Shown here piece by piece: positions 17,015-25,972 of a stretch of 60,085 bases of DNA. Source of the stretch: an uncultured Lachnospiraceae bacterium. Lineage in GTDB: Bacteria > Bacillota > Clostridia > Lachnospirales > Lachnospiraceae. The stretch lies in NCBI GenBank assembly GCA_948473115.1, contig CAOKWI010000021.1:1-60085 (forward strand), read 5' to 3'. The notes below the pieces were generated by a model. It was not told the DNA's origin. It worked only from the letters and a program-made list of their open reading frames with translations, and did no database searches. The number at the start of each line of letters is the position of its first letter. Position 1 is the stretch's first letter. A program made the position numbers and the translations under genes.

Positions 17015-17356
17015 ATGAAAACAAGTGTGTTGAGGGTGGTTCCGGGACCACATGTGAATATGGAATATGCCGCTCGGAGGAGCGCGGGACCGGGAAGCGG
17101 GCGGCAGCCGGATGTAGCCGTGGAGCGGGAGAGAATCAGGGAAATGATCGCGCCCCTTGTTAAAGAAGCGGTGAAAAAGCAGATGAAGGAACAGCAGGAG
17201 TACTACAGATCCCGTCCTTCCCTGGCGGCGAAGCAGGTGGAACAGGTCTTTGGGGCCGGTAATCTGGAAAGGGCGCTGACTCCGGCAGTCTCCCTGCGGG
17301 TCTATGAAAGGATAGAGGACCGCCTCCGCCGTGAGGCGGTCAGGAAGGGCAGGTGA
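17015..17356 (+). CDS. Hypothetical CIS-locus protein (113 aa)
   Basis: The N-terminal 35 residues are flexible and Gly/Arg-rich. A charged helix follows (about 38-75, with VKEAVKKQMKEQQEYYRSR), then a second helical segment ending RIEDRLRREAVRKGR. It has no TM and no known motif. Its stop overlaps the next start (GTGA), so it belongs to the CIS transcript. It might be a scaffold or baseplate accessory protein. I do not recognise the family. Confidence 0.65.
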   Translation: MKTSVLRVVPGPHVNMEYAARRSAGPGSGRQPDVAVERERIREMIAPLVKEAVKKQMKEQQEYYRSRPSLAAKQVEQVFGAGNLERALTPAVSLRVYERIEDRLRREAVRKGR

Positions 17357-18006
17357 CAGGGTTGCCGGAGTATCAGAAAGCATTTATCGGGCCGTATATC
17401 AATGGCCATATGGAATTGAAAGACGGTTTCTATGTGCCCTTTAATCCGGCGGAGATTTCTGTGGAAGAGGCCATTGGCGCCCTGGATGTGTCAGGAGTCA
17501 GCGGCCCGGAGAGAAGGAGCTGGATGCAGAAGGGGCGTACCATGGGTATGCAGTATCCCGTGGAAAATTCCATGCTCAGTCATAAGAAGGGCATGACCAC
17601 ACTCTCTACCACCCTTTTTTTTAATACCCTATATGATTTATACCAGACTTCTTATGAAGATGTGCGGGAGGATATCCGCAGATTATACCCATATACAAAT
17701 ACTTTGGAAAAAAATAAAAATAAGGTTCACGCGGCAAGGCAGATATACTTTTTCTGGGGCACCCTGGCGGTGGCGGGAATGCTGAGCCGGATGAGCGTGA
17801 ATTATACCATGTTTTCTCCCGATGGAAAGCCTGTCAGGGCACAGGTGAGTATTTCCATTGAAGGGTTTTACGTAGGGGAGGAAACCGCTGTAAAAAGCCC
17901 TCCGCCCGCAAAGACGGGGAGAAGTGCGGAGGGGGAGCCGTCCGGAGGACTCTCCGGGTGGAAGGAACGATATCAGGGCGGCCCCAACCCCAGATTGCAG
18001 CTGTAG
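17353..18006 (+). CDS. CIS_tube-type baseplate protein, Afp7/gp53-like without LysM (217 aa)
   Basis: The block FVPFNPAEISVEEAIG after a short lead, then STTLFFNTLYDLYQTSYEDV, and QIYFFWGTLAVAGMLSRMSVNYTMF...GKPVRAQVSISIEGF are characteristic of the contractile injection system tube-protein N-terminal family (Afp7/Pvc7; T4 gp53 analogues). Those proteins connect tube, spike and wedge and often end in LysM. Here the C-terminus is a short Pro/Ser/Gly-rich tail with no LysM. It starts with GTG overlapping the previous stop. Confidence 0.8.
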   Translation: MTGLPEYQKAFIGPYINGHMELKDGFYVPFNPAEISVEEAIGALDVSGVSGPERRSWMQKGRTMGMQYPVENSMLSHKKGMTTLSTTLFFNTLYDLYQTSYEDVREDIRRLYPYTNTLEKNKNKVHAARQIYFFWGTLAVAGMLSRMSVNYTMFSPDGKPVRAQVSISIEGFYVGEETAVKSPPPAKTGRSAEGEPSGGLSGWKERYQGGPNPRLQL

Positions 18007-18015
18007 GGGGGCTGT

Positions 18016-19131
18016 ATGCTCATGGAACAGGCAGAGGAAGGAGGCGCTGTGGGAAGGATCAGCGGCAAAAGCCTGGCGGAAAAGTACAACGAATTCCTGG
18101 AACCCTGCGTTCATATCATGACGCCTTTGGGGGAAGTGCCGTCGGGAGACGGCGTCTATCTGGAGAAGGTGGAAGTGGCCGCTTCCGTGGGGACGGATCC
18201 CGATATGGCTCTGGTGGTATATCAGGCGGACAAGAGTTCCGCACAGGATCTTTCCGGGATAGAAAAGTATTTTGACGTGGGGCACAAGATAGAGATTAAA
18301 GCGGGATATGGAAAGGAAAGTTCCCGAATATTCCTGGGATATCTGCATCAGGTGGAGGCGGAGGACGCAATGCAGGGATATGTGGAATACACCCTGGTCT
18401 GTCTGGATGTGAAGGGACTTATGAAGAAGAACAGCATGCTTCTGGCATCCGGCAAAAAGGAACGGCAGAAGATCTTAAACGATATCCTGAATACCGGGTG
18501 CTACGGCAGCCTGATAGAAAGCAGGGAGGTAGATCCCCTGCCCGGGGAATGGAACCGGGACTGCGTGATAAGGGGAGAGACCCATTACGACTGGCTGTGC
18601 AGCCTGGCCATCTCCCTGGACTATGAGTTTTTCTGCGGAGCGGGAAAGCTGGTATTCAGGAATGCGCGGAAGGCGGGCAGCGATGTGCTGGAATTGTCCG
18701 TGGAATACGGGCTGCAAAAGACCCGCAGGGTGGTGACTCTGGCAGGGCAGACGGGCAGCGTACAGGTATGGGGGTATAACAGGAAGGATGAAAAGATTAC
18801 AGGCAAGGCGGACTGGCCCGGGGCGGCAGGGGCTTTCACGAAGAAGATGAAACAGACGCTGGAGGGATGCGCTCTTACCTTTCTGGACAGGGAGCCGGAA
18901 ACCGGGGAGGAGGCGGAAAAGCGCGCCAGGGCGTTGATGGGGCGGGCGGCGGGGAGTTGTGTGCGCATGGAGGCTGTGACCCTGGGACTGCCCGAGCTGC
19001 TGCCGGGAATCTGCGCGGAGATCGCAGAGGAGGGCACGCCGAGCCTGGCGGGAAAGATGTATGTGGAGGAGGTCCGTCATCTGCTGGATGAAAACGGATA
19101 CATGACCACTGCCGCCGGAGTGAGGCTATAG
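18016..19131 (+). CDS. Spike hub protein, gpD/gp27-like (VgrG N-terminal half) (371 aa)
   Basis: This is the trimeric hub joining tube to spike. The gpD fold is seen in strands such as VEVAASVGTDPDMALVVY, YFDVGHKIEIKAGYG, FLGYLHQVEAEDAM and the mid domain GETHYDWLCSLAISLDYEFF, with the end LAGKMYVEEVRHLLDENGYM. In Afp8/VgrG the hub is fused to the needle. Here the needle is the separate next gene. GGGGGGCTGT precedes the ATG. An in-frame ATG two codons later is an alternative. Confidence 0.85.
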   Translation: MLMEQAEEGGAVGRISGKSLAEKYNEFLEPCVHIMTPLGEVPSGDGVYLEKVEVAASVGTDPDMALVVYQADKSSAQDLSGIEKYFDVGHKIEIKAGYGKESSRIFLGYLHQVEAEDAMQGYVEYTLVCLDVKGLMKKNSMLLASGKKERQKILNDILNTGCYGSLIESREVDPLPGEWNRDCVIRGETHYDWLCSLAISLDYEFFCGAGKLVFRNARKAGSDVLELSVEYGLQKTRRVVTLAGQTGSVQVWGYNRKDEKITGKADWPGAAGAFTKKMKQTLEGCALTFLDREPETGEEAEKRARALMGRAAGSCVRMEAVTLGLPELLPGICAEIAEEGTPSLAGKMYVEEVRHLLDENGYMTTAAGVRL

Positions 19132-19180
19132 GAGACGCTGATGCATTCACCGCTCCGGAAGGAAGGAACAGGAGGCGTTC

Positions 19181-19978
19181 ATGATCTCGGATTATTTGGA
19201 TTATAATACTGATTTTTCCGGACAGGAGGGCTGGAAGCCTGTCTGCGATATCTGGGGAACGGTACTTTCCGCATCGGAGGACACTCTGGAGGGCAATGTC
19301 AGGGTGAAGGTGAAAGTCATGAAGGATCAGATGGACACCTTTGACAATGTGCCGGTGCTGACAGGGTATGGCGGCAAGGATCACGGTGTCTTCTGCCTGC
19401 CCGAGGAAGGCGATATCGTGGCGCTGGCCTTTCCGGGAGGAGATTTCCGGCATCCTGTGGTCACAGCTTGCCGTTTCCCGGAGGACAGTCAGTTCGTGAA
19501 GGATATGTGCAGGGACGATAACATACAAAAGGCGTTTCAGGCGAAGAATGGGAGCGGCATTTTCTTATCCGGGGAAAAGGGAAAAGACAAGATGGAGATT
19601 TCCGGTTCCCGGAATATGGTGTTGCAGCTGGACGAGGAGGAGCAGAAACTTTCTCTGGGAGACAGGGATGGGAAGAACGGTATACTGCTGGACAAAAAGA
19701 ACGGAAAAGCACAGCTTCTTTCACAGGAATCCATGCGTCTGGAATGCGGGAAGAGCAGCATTGAACTGAGAAAGGACGGCACCATAGTCCTGAAATGCGA
19801 GCAGCTCACGCTGGATGCCGGGAACGTGAAGATTCAGGGCAGGAGTCAGGTGCAGCTCAAAGGACAGGAAATGACCCTGGAGGGAACTACCGGCATTGCC
19901 GTCACAGGCAAGGGAAAGGTGAAAGTGAGCAGCAGTGGTCCGCTGAAGCTTTCGGGGGCTGTGATAGATTTAAATTGA
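19181..19978 (+). CDS. Spike needle protein, gpV/gp5-like OB fold plus beta-helix (265 aa)
   Basis: The OB-fold region (about 20-105) shows DIWGTVLSASEDTLEGNVRV, GYGGKDHGVFCLPEEGDIVA and AFPGGDFRHPVV, as in gpV/gp5. From about 115 to 265 short strands repeat every 8-10 residues (for example SIELRKDGTIVLKCEQLTLD, QVQLKGQEMTLEGTTG). This fits a triple-stranded beta-helix needle. No lysozyme domain is inserted, unlike T4 gp5. The DUF4280 protein would cap its end. AGGAGGCGTTC precedes the ATG. Confidence 0.9.
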   Translation: MISDYLDYNTDFSGQEGWKPVCDIWGTVLSASEDTLEGNVRVKVKVMKDQMDTFDNVPVLTGYGGKDHGVFCLPEEGDIVALAFPGGDFRHPVVTACRFPEDSQFVKDMCRDDNIQKAFQAKNGSGIFLSGEKGKDKMEISGSRNMVLQLDEEEQKLSLGDRDGKNGILLDKKNGKAQLLSQESMRLECGKSSIELRKDGTIVLKCEQLTLDAGNVKIQGRSQVQLKGQEMTLEGTTGIAVTGKGKVKVSSSGPLKLSGAVIDLN

Positions 19979-20037
19979 GGTATGCGCAAAGAGGGGTGTT
20001 TACACACCCTCTTGAGTAGCGCAGAAATGAGGATTGC

Positions 20038-20406
20038 ATGGCGGAAGGATGGCAGTTCCCTTTTGGGATATCCATGGAGCACGGCAGGGTGGAAACCAGC
20101 AGCGGCAGTGAAAATATCAGACAGTCCGTGAGGATCATATTGCTGACGGAGCCCGGAGAGCGGATGATGCATCCCAGATTCGGCACAAAACTGCATCAGT
20201 TTCTCTTTGAAAATATGGACAGCCAGACCAGGGAAATGATCTGCCGAGAGGTGCGCAACTCGCTGCAGACGTGGGAAAAGCGGATACAGGATATCCGGGT
20301 GGAGGCACATCTGGCGCCGGAGAGCCAGGGAGAACTTCAAGTGGCCGTTACATACCGTATTTCCGGACAGGAGGAAGAGAACCGGGTCGAGATAACAGTC
20401 AAGTGA
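20038..20406 (+). CDS. Baseplate wedge protein, gp25/GPW family (122 aa)
   Basis: The gp25-like core is unmistakable: SENIRQSVRIILLTEPGERM, then MHPRFGTKLHQFLFENMDS, a helix (TREMICREVRNSLQTWEKRI) and the paired strands IRVEAHLAPESQGELQVAVTY. Gp25 nucleates sheath assembly on the baseplate (Afp9 position). The last codons lie inside the first unit of a 46-nt tandem repeat that continues beyond the stop. Confidence 0.93.
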   Translation: MAEGWQFPFGISMEHGRVETSSGSENIRQSVRIILLTEPGERMMHPRFGTKLHQFLFENMDSQTREMICREVRNSLQTWEKRIQDIRVEAHLAPESQGELQVAVTYRISGQEEENRVEITVK

Positions 20407-20586
20407 TTTCGTACAGGAGGAAGAAGCCAGGGTCGGGATAACAGTCAAGTGATTTCGGACGGGAGGAAGAGGCCAGGGTCGGGATAACAGTCAAGTGATT
20501 TCGGACGGGAGGAAGAGGCCAGGGTCGGGATAACAGTCATGTGATTCTGGATGGGAGGAAGAGACCCGGGTCGGGATAACGGTCGC
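20357..20586 (+). repeat. 46-nt tandem repeat, 5 copies, starting in the gp25 gene
   Basis: Units begin at 20357 (coding copy), 20403, 20449, 20495 and 20541, each of the form GTGATTTCGGACGGGAGGAA followed by 26 more bases ending ATAACAGTCAA. Copies 3 and 4 are nearly identical. Copies 1 and 5 are more diverged. The period is not a multiple of 3, so copies after the stop are not readable in one frame. They fill the whole gap to the next gene. Confidence 0.9.
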
Positions 20587-20612
20587 ATGCTTTGGAACGG
20601 TATGGAGGGATT

Positions 20613-22949
20613 GTGAGAGGAAAATCGCAGATTAAAATAAAAAAGCTGGCCTTTGCCTATGGGACAGGCTGGGAATATATACCAGAGGGGGAAGAGGCGG
20701 GCAGTGTGTTGACGGATATTTTCCTGGATATGGCGGAGGAAAACAGAGAGCGCTATGAACAGGTCTGGCGGAAACATGAGCTGGAATTTCAGAAAGCGCT
20801 GCCAGAGCGGGAGAACGGTGCGGTAACCTTTGCCGGGGCACTGGCGGTGAAAGTATCCGGTGAGGAACACGGGAAGTGGCTGGAGGAAGGAAGCGAAGCA
20901 TACCCGCTGCGGGAACAGGGACTGCCGGTTCGGTTTCAGACCATCCGTTCCTTGCAGCTCACCGCCGCAAAACTGCGGTATGCCGTCTATGAAAGGGGGC
21001 TGTGTGCCTGGCTCACCTATGAGGAGGGGGAACAGAGCGCCCTTACCCTGTTCCGGCAGGGCGGGCAGGAATTGACTCGTCCGGTCTTTCGGTGGTTTTT
21101 CCAGGGGCTGTGTGACGGAAGGGAGGATTTCAGCTTTGAGGCAGTCTTCCTTGACAGGAGTGACAGGAGCTTGCTGCCTGCTGCGGCATCAGGGGAAAGA
21201 GAGGAAGAACTTTGTGACAGGAGCTTGCTGCCTGTTGCAGCATCAGGGGAAAAAGAGGAAGAACTTTGTGACAGGAGCTTGCTGCCTGTTGCAGCATCAG
21301 GGGAAAAAGAGGAAGAACTTTGTGACAGGAGCTTGCTGCCTGCTGCGGCATTAGGGGGAAAATGGACAATCCTCTGCGGGGAAACCCTTTGTCCGGCAGA
21401 GTGGCGGCGGACAGATTCCGGATTTCGGCTGGAGGGTACGGCGTCCGCCTTTGCGGCGAACCTGGAAAAGGAAATGTATGAGGTCAGGCTGGAGTTTTCC
21501 CCGGAGGAGGAACTGACGGAACCGTGGCTGACACTCCTGCGCGGAGGTTTCGGGTTGAAAGGGCCGGCGGAAGAGTGTGCGCCGGATCTCTGTGTGACGG
21601 ACTCCGGTGTGGAGGAAGGCGAAAAAATACTTCCCTTTGGCAGATTTCCAGAGGAGGCCTGCTGCTGTTATCTGGCCTGTGACCGGATCCTGGGGGGAGC
21701 GGAAAAGGAGATACGGCTGTGTTTTCGGGAGAGTTATCTGACGGAGGAGAAGCTGCCGGAGCCTCCTGTCGGGGAGTATGAGAAATTATACAGAAAGTAC
21801 CCCTGGCTGAGACAGACACAGAGAGTGGAGGAATGGCAGGCGGAGGATACCCTGTGGGAATATTTTAACGGAAACCTGTGGTGTCCGCTGCCCGGCAGTG
21901 ATACCTGGAAGACGGGCTGCCACGGGGGACAGGAGAGGGAGAGAGTATACACATGGGAAGCTCCCCGGGACAGGAAGCCCTGTGTGGTGGAGGGGGAGAT
22001 GCATTTTTATATCCGCCTGCGTCTGCGGGGGGTGCGCAATGCCTATGCCATGTATTACCGCAGACAGATTCCCGTACTGGAAGGAATCCGCTTTTCCGCG
22101 GGGGAATACCAGGTATTTCCCGTGGAGAAGGAAGTACCTGACTGTGAGGTGGCGGACGCTGAGAAAATGTATCTGGGCTTTGACCGGGAGGTGACGCCGG
22201 ACAACTGCTGGTACACGGGAGCGGGTTCCTGCTCCTTTCCAGAGGAGATGATCCGGGGAAGGGGCATCCGCTTTGGCAGGGAGGCTTTCTGGGTGGAATT
22301 GATTGAAAAAAGAGAGGACATCACTTGTCTGCGGGCAAATTACGTCCCTGTCCGGGGCATTTCCGTGGAGACAGAGCCGGATGGGGACATGGCACAGGAT
22401 CGGAAGGGTGATATGGTGCGGCTCCGGGATGGTGATATGGTACAGATCCGGGAAGGGGAGGCGTTTGGCCTGGAACCCCGTGGGATGGGGATGCTGGAGG
22501 CAGTATGCCTGTCAGAGATTTGCTGTGAGAGCGCGGGAGCACCTGTGATTTCCGGAAGACAGGCGGGAGAACACTATTTCGCCCATCTGGGAAGGCTGCT
22601 GACACCCATGGATCTGGAAATGATGTTACAGGAGAGATACCCTCTGCTTCAGGTGCGTTCCTGTATCTTTCGTCGGGAAGCTGACGTTTTGGAGGTGGAA
22701 CTGGTATATACGGATCAATTGGAGAGGGGTGTGCGGAACCGGATGCTGCGCAGACTGACCATTCCTGAACGTCGGGAGGAGGGAGCAGCAATGCAGCCCG
22801 GCAAAGATCCGGAGCAGGAAGTGAGGGACAGGCTGCCGGAGATCCGGAGATGGCTGGAGAAGCTCCTGGACGCGGAAGGCCCTGTCTGGCTGAGAAGGTG
22901 CAGCTGTGTGCTGCGGATGGCGGAGAACTGTTCAGAAGGTGATTCGTAG
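20613..22949 (+). CDS. Large baseplate wedge protein, divergent gpJ/Afp11-like (778 aa)
   Basis: The N-terminus (KIKKLAFAYGTGWEYIPEGE, then a helix VLTDIFLDMAEENRERYEQV) resembles the opening of baseplate J-type wedge proteins. Large CIS loci carry two such proteins, here this and the next gene. Residues about 184-247 are 3.5 copies of an 18-residue repeat (DRSLLPVAASGEKEEELC). The middle is beta-rich, and the end has a helical VRDRLPEIRRWLEKLLDAEG. The start is uncertain. GTG 20613 has GGAGG close by (4-base spacing); TTG 20592 is the alternative. The 3' end enters a 40-nt repeat. Confidence 0.65.
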   Translation: MRGKSQIKIKKLAFAYGTGWEYIPEGEEAGSVLTDIFLDMAEENRERYEQVWRKHELEFQKALPERENGAVTFAGALAVKVSGEEHGKWLEEGSEAYPLREQGLPVRFQTIRSLQLTAAKLRYAVYERGLCAWLTYEEGEQSALTLFRQGGQELTRPVFRWFFQGLCDGREDFSFEAVFLDRSDRSLLPAAASGEREEELCDRSLLPVAASGEKEEELCDRSLLPVAASGEKEEELCDRSLLPAAALGGKWTILCGETLCPAEWRRTDSGFRLEGTASAFAANLEKEMYEVRLEFSPEEELTEPWLTLLRGGFGLKGPAEECAPDLCVTDSGVEEGEKILPFGRFPEEACCCYLACDRILGGAEKEIRLCFRESYLTEEKLPEPPVGEYEKLYRKYPWLRQTQRVEEWQAEDTLWEYFNGNLWCPLPGSDTWKTGCHGGQERERVYTWEAPRDRKPCVVEGEMHFYIRLRLRGVRNAYAMYYRRQIPVLEGIRFSAGEYQVFPVEKEVPDCEVADAEKMYLGFDREVTPDNCWYTGAGSCSFPEEMIRGRGIRFGREAFWVELIEKREDITCLRANYVPVRGISVETEPDGDMAQDRKGDMVRLRDGDMVQIREGEAFGLEPRGMGMLEAVCLSEICCESAGAPVISGRQAGEHYFAHLGRLLTPMDLEMMLQERYPLLQVRSCIFRREADVLEVELVYTDQLERGVRNRMLRRLTIPERREEGAAMQPGKDPEQEVRDRLPEIRRWLEKLLDAEGPVWLRRCSCVLRMAENCSEGDS
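21162..21353 (+). repeat. 54-nt in-frame tandem repeat inside the wedge gene
   Basis: GACAGGAGCTTGCTGCCTG starts units at 21162, 21216, 21270 and 21324 (last one partial). The period equals 18 codons and keeps frame. Units 2 and 3 differ at hardly any position, which points to recent duplication. Confidence 0.9.
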
Positions 22950-23095
22950 CCGCGGATGGCAGAGAGTGAATGAGAAACGTGATCTGCAGCCGCGGATGGC
23001 AGAGAGTGAATGAGAAATGTGATTTGTCGCTGCGGATGGCAGAGAGTGAATGAGAAATGTGATTTGTTGCTGCGGATGGCGAGGGTGAATGAGAC
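22941..23095 (+). repeat. 40-nt tandem repeat, about 3.9 copies, across a stop codon
   Basis: Units start at 22941, 22981, 23021 and 23061 with GATTCGTAGCCGCGGATGGC or variants, followed by AGAGAGTGAATGAGAAAYGT. The first unit contains the stop of the upstream wedge gene. The last, shortened unit runs into the upstream part of the next gene. Confidence 0.88.
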
Positions 23096-23121
23096 GTGGA
23101 GAAGTCATGGAGGTGCGGGGA

Positions 23122-24939
23122 ATGCCGGGAGAAATGTCACTGGATGACAGCAGCTATGACAGGCTATATGAAAAGGCAATGGAAAGACTGGACGGGCAGG
23201 CTCCCTGGTGGACACACAGGGAGATTTCGGATCCGGGAATCATGCTGATAGAGACGTGGGCGCTTTTGTCTGATATGCAGAGCTATTATCTGGATCAGGT
23301 GCAGGAGAGCCATTACAGGAAGTACCTGAAACTGCTCGGGATCTCCCCGGATGAAGGCGAATGCGCGTGGACATGGGTTTTTTTTGAATTTGAGAAGGGG
23401 GCGGAGAGGGAATGTGTTGTGCCAAGGGGAACAAAACTGCTGTCCGATCAGATGGTCTTTGAGACAGAGGAAGAGGTTCGCCTGATCAGAAACAGTCTGC
23501 AGGAATTTTTCCTGGGAAACCATGCGGAGGACCGGGTGGATGCCATGCGGCTGTCCCGCAAAAACCGGTTTGCGCTGGAGGATCAGGCCGGCCAGGAGAG
23601 AGTCCTTTTCCGGTTTACCCTGGATGGATCCCTGAAACAGGAGGAATTCAGTTTTTTTGTGCTGCTGGATGAGAGGGTGAGGCGCAATGGCGTCGGGGAA
23701 GGTGCCTGTATGGTGGGGCTGGTGTGGGAGTATTGGAGGGGTGACAACTGGCAAAAGGCGGAAGTGGTGAGGGACGACACCGGAGGACTTCTGTTCAGCG
23801 GCATCATCACCCTGCGCTTTGCTCTGCCTGAGGACGGACGGGGGCACGGAATCAAAAAGATCAGATGCAGGATCGGGCAGGGTGCTTATGAGATCATGCC
23901 CGTTTTGTACAAAATCTACCTGAATGTGGTCCGGGTCGTCCAGAGGGATACGCTCTGCTGTGAGGAGGACGCGGTGTTTACACCTCAATGCCATAGAATA
24001 GCGTTGAAGGGCTATCTGGCAAGGACGGGCAGACTCCGGATCCTGAAGAAGGCAGAGGAAGCAGAAGAGGAAGGGGCAAAGGAAAAGGCAGGAGCGGAAG
24101 AGAAGGAAGGAGCGGAAGAGGATGGGAAGCTATGGGAGGATATCACAGAGAGAGTCTGTGTGGATGCACCCGTCACGGCGGAATGCAGGGAACGCTATGT
24201 GTCCTATGAGGGAACCGGACGCGTGAAGATTCTGTGCGCCGCGTCCCGGACTGTTCCGCAAGAATTCCTGTTTCCTGTCACAGGTATTGCAGCACAGAGG
24301 ATAGAGCTGCCCTGGAAAAGCCTGATGCGTTCCTCGGTGCGGCTGATGGTCAGACAGGAGGGGGAGCCGGGGGAAAGATACCGTTTCTGCGTCAGCACAG
24401 ATCCGGAGGAGGACAGATACCGGAATGCCTGGCACTGGGACGGGGAGGAAAATGTGATCGTACTGGGAGACGGCCGGCATGGAGAGATTCCTTCCCCGTC
24501 GGAGGACGGGCTGTGTCTGAGCTCCCTGGCTCTCTGGGAGGGGGAAAGAGGCAATGTACCTGTGGACAGGATCACGAAATGGCAGCAGCCGGAACTGTTT
24601 TCCGGTATCCTCTGCACGAATTTCCTGGCAGGCAGGGAGGGCAGGAGCCGTAAGATGCCTTCCGTCCGGTTCGGGGAGGCCAGGGAGGCGCTTCTGCGCC
24701 AGAACAGAATGGTCACGGAGGACGATATCAGGGAACTGGCCCTGGAAACCCCTGGACTGATGATCAGCAGAGTGACAGCCGGATGGAGGGATCATACGGT
24801 GGTGGTGGAGGTTTACCCTGCATATCCCCTGAAAGAACGCCACTGCGCGGAGTGGTACAGGAAACAGGTGGAGAGACACTTGATGCCATATCGTCTGGCG
24901 GGTACGAAGATAAGAGTGGAGATCATAGACAGGAGGTAG
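23122..24939 (+). CDS. Baseplate J-type wedge protein (Afp12/gp6-like) (605 aa)
   Basis: The opening matches the 'putative baseplate assembly protein' family closely: EMSLDDSSYDRLYEKAMERL, WWTHREISDPGIMLIETWAL, then LDQVQESHYRKYLKLLGISP. A Glu/Lys-rich insert (about 310-340) looks like an expanded charged loop. The end (REALLRQNRMVTEDDIRELA, then VVVEVYPAYPLKERHCAEWY) fits the C-terminal J domain. ATG 23122 has GGAGGTG at good spacing. ATG 23107 or 23089 in the same frame are possible. Confidence 0.85.
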   Translation: MPGEMSLDDSSYDRLYEKAMERLDGQAPWWTHREISDPGIMLIETWALLSDMQSYYLDQVQESHYRKYLKLLGISPDEGECAWTWVFFEFEKGAERECVVPRGTKLLSDQMVFETEEEVRLIRNSLQEFFLGNHAEDRVDAMRLSRKNRFALEDQAGQERVLFRFTLDGSLKQEEFSFFVLLDERVRRNGVGEGACMVGLVWEYWRGDNWQKAEVVRDDTGGLLFSGIITLRFALPEDGRGHGIKKIRCRIGQGAYEIMPVLYKIYLNVVRVVQRDTLCCEEDAVFTPQCHRIALKGYLARTGRLRILKKAEEAEEEGAKEKAGAEEKEGAEEDGKLWEDITERVCVDAPVTAECRERYVSYEGTGRVKILCAASRTVPQEFLFPVTGIAAQRIELPWKSLMRSSVRLMVRQEGEPGERYRFCVSTDPEEDRYRNAWHWDGEENVIVLGDGRHGEIPSPSEDGLCLSSLALWEGERGNVPVDRITKWQQPELFSGILCTNFLAGREGRSRKMPSVRFGEAREALLRQNRMVTEDDIRELALETPGLMISRVTAGWRDHTVVVEVYPAYPLKERHCAEWYRKQVERHLMPYRLAGTKIRVEIIDRR

Positions 24940-24944
24940 AGCGG

Positions 24945-25940
24945 ATGCCCACACATTGTTTATCGGACAGGTCTTTGCTGCGGTGCGGCTGGCAGCTTGG
25001 TTTTCAGCAGACCAGCGGAGGCTTGCGTGTGCAACAGAGTCAGGCCAGTGCCTATTTTGTCAGCAGGACCTATGACAGCGGCAGGGAAGGGACAGAGTGG
25101 AACCACCTGCTTCTGGACATCGGCAGGGACGCCGTGCTGGAACTTTATGTCTGGCTTTTTGACAGGATGGATGAGGAGGTGGGACAGTGTCAGTGTACAA
25201 ATGTGAGACAATGTTTTGGTCTGATCAAGAAAAACGCGCAGTACAGCTCCAACTACCGGAACATGCTTCTGTACGGCAATGGAGGAGGGCGTTATGCCAG
25301 ACTTGCGGTGAAGGTTCTGCGGAGTAAGGAGAAAAACGTGCTGTTCAGGGGATATGATCTGTCTTTTCCCAAAGAGAGTTTCACCAGGTATCTTCCCGCC
25401 ATCTACCGGGACAATAGTCAGCTGGAGCGCTTTCTGGCGGTGCACCAGAATCTGTATCTGGAACTGGAGAAGGCCGTTGACGATCTGGCGGAGAAGCTGG
25501 ATCCCGAATTGTGCATGAAGCGTCAGGCGGTCAGGCTGGCGCGATGGATCGGCTGGGGAGATCTGGCGAAGCAGGTGGACGAGGACACTCTGAGGGAGCT
25601 CCTGCGCAGAGGGATTTCCCTGGCGGGCAGAAAGGGCACCTGCGGCTATTATGTCGAGATGGCCGGGATCCTGACAGGGAAGGATGCGTTCATGATCGAG
25701 GAGCCGGAGGAGGGAAGAGCCATGGTGCTGATCAGGGAGCAGCCGGAAAACGGGCGGGAACGGTATCTGGACTGGCTCAGGAAAAATGTCCCCATAGGCA
25801 TACAGATTGACTTTGTGGTGCTGCACAGGACAGACAGGCTGGACGGCCCCTGTTTCCTGGATCATACCGCCTGTCTGTCAGAGTATGAGTCCGTGCTGGC
25901 AGCGGGGGGAAGTCCCCTGGACAGCCTGAAGCTTTTATAA
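24945..25940 (+). CDS. Baseplate/tail protein I-like (gpI domain) (331 aa)
   Basis: The C-terminal half carries the phage tail protein I domain: RYLPAIYRDNSQLERFLAVH, then DDLAEKLDPELCMKRQAVRL and ARWIGWGDLAKQVDEDTLRE. In contractile particles this connects the wedge to the fibre. The first 135 residues form a separate beta-rich domain, an extra module often found in CIS versions. AGGAGG lies 8 bases before the ATG and only 5 bases after the previous stop. No fibre gene follows; the ATPase comes next. Confidence 0.8.
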   Translation: MPTHCLSDRSLLRCGWQLGFQQTSGGLRVQQSQASAYFVSRTYDSGREGTEWNHLLLDIGRDAVLELYVWLFDRMDEEVGQCQCTNVRQCFGLIKKNAQYSSNYRNMLLYGNGGGRYARLAVKVLRSKEKNVLFRGYDLSFPKESFTRYLPAIYRDNSQLERFLAVHQNLYLELEKAVDDLAEKLDPELCMKRQAVRLARWIGWGDLAKQVDEDTLRELLRRGISLAGRKGTCGYYVEMAGILTGKDAFMIEEPEEGRAMVLIREQPENGRERYLDWLRKNVPIGIQIDFVVLHRTDRLDGPCFLDHTACLSEYESVLAAGGSPLDSLKLL

Positions 25941-25972
25941 GTTTTTCTCAAGGATTGTCAGGAGGTGGACGG

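Noticed and set aside
20357..23095. Regular repeats that might be a CRISPR array
   Set aside because: Units are directly adjacent tandem copies (46, 54 and 40 nt) with no unique spacers, and no cas genes are near.
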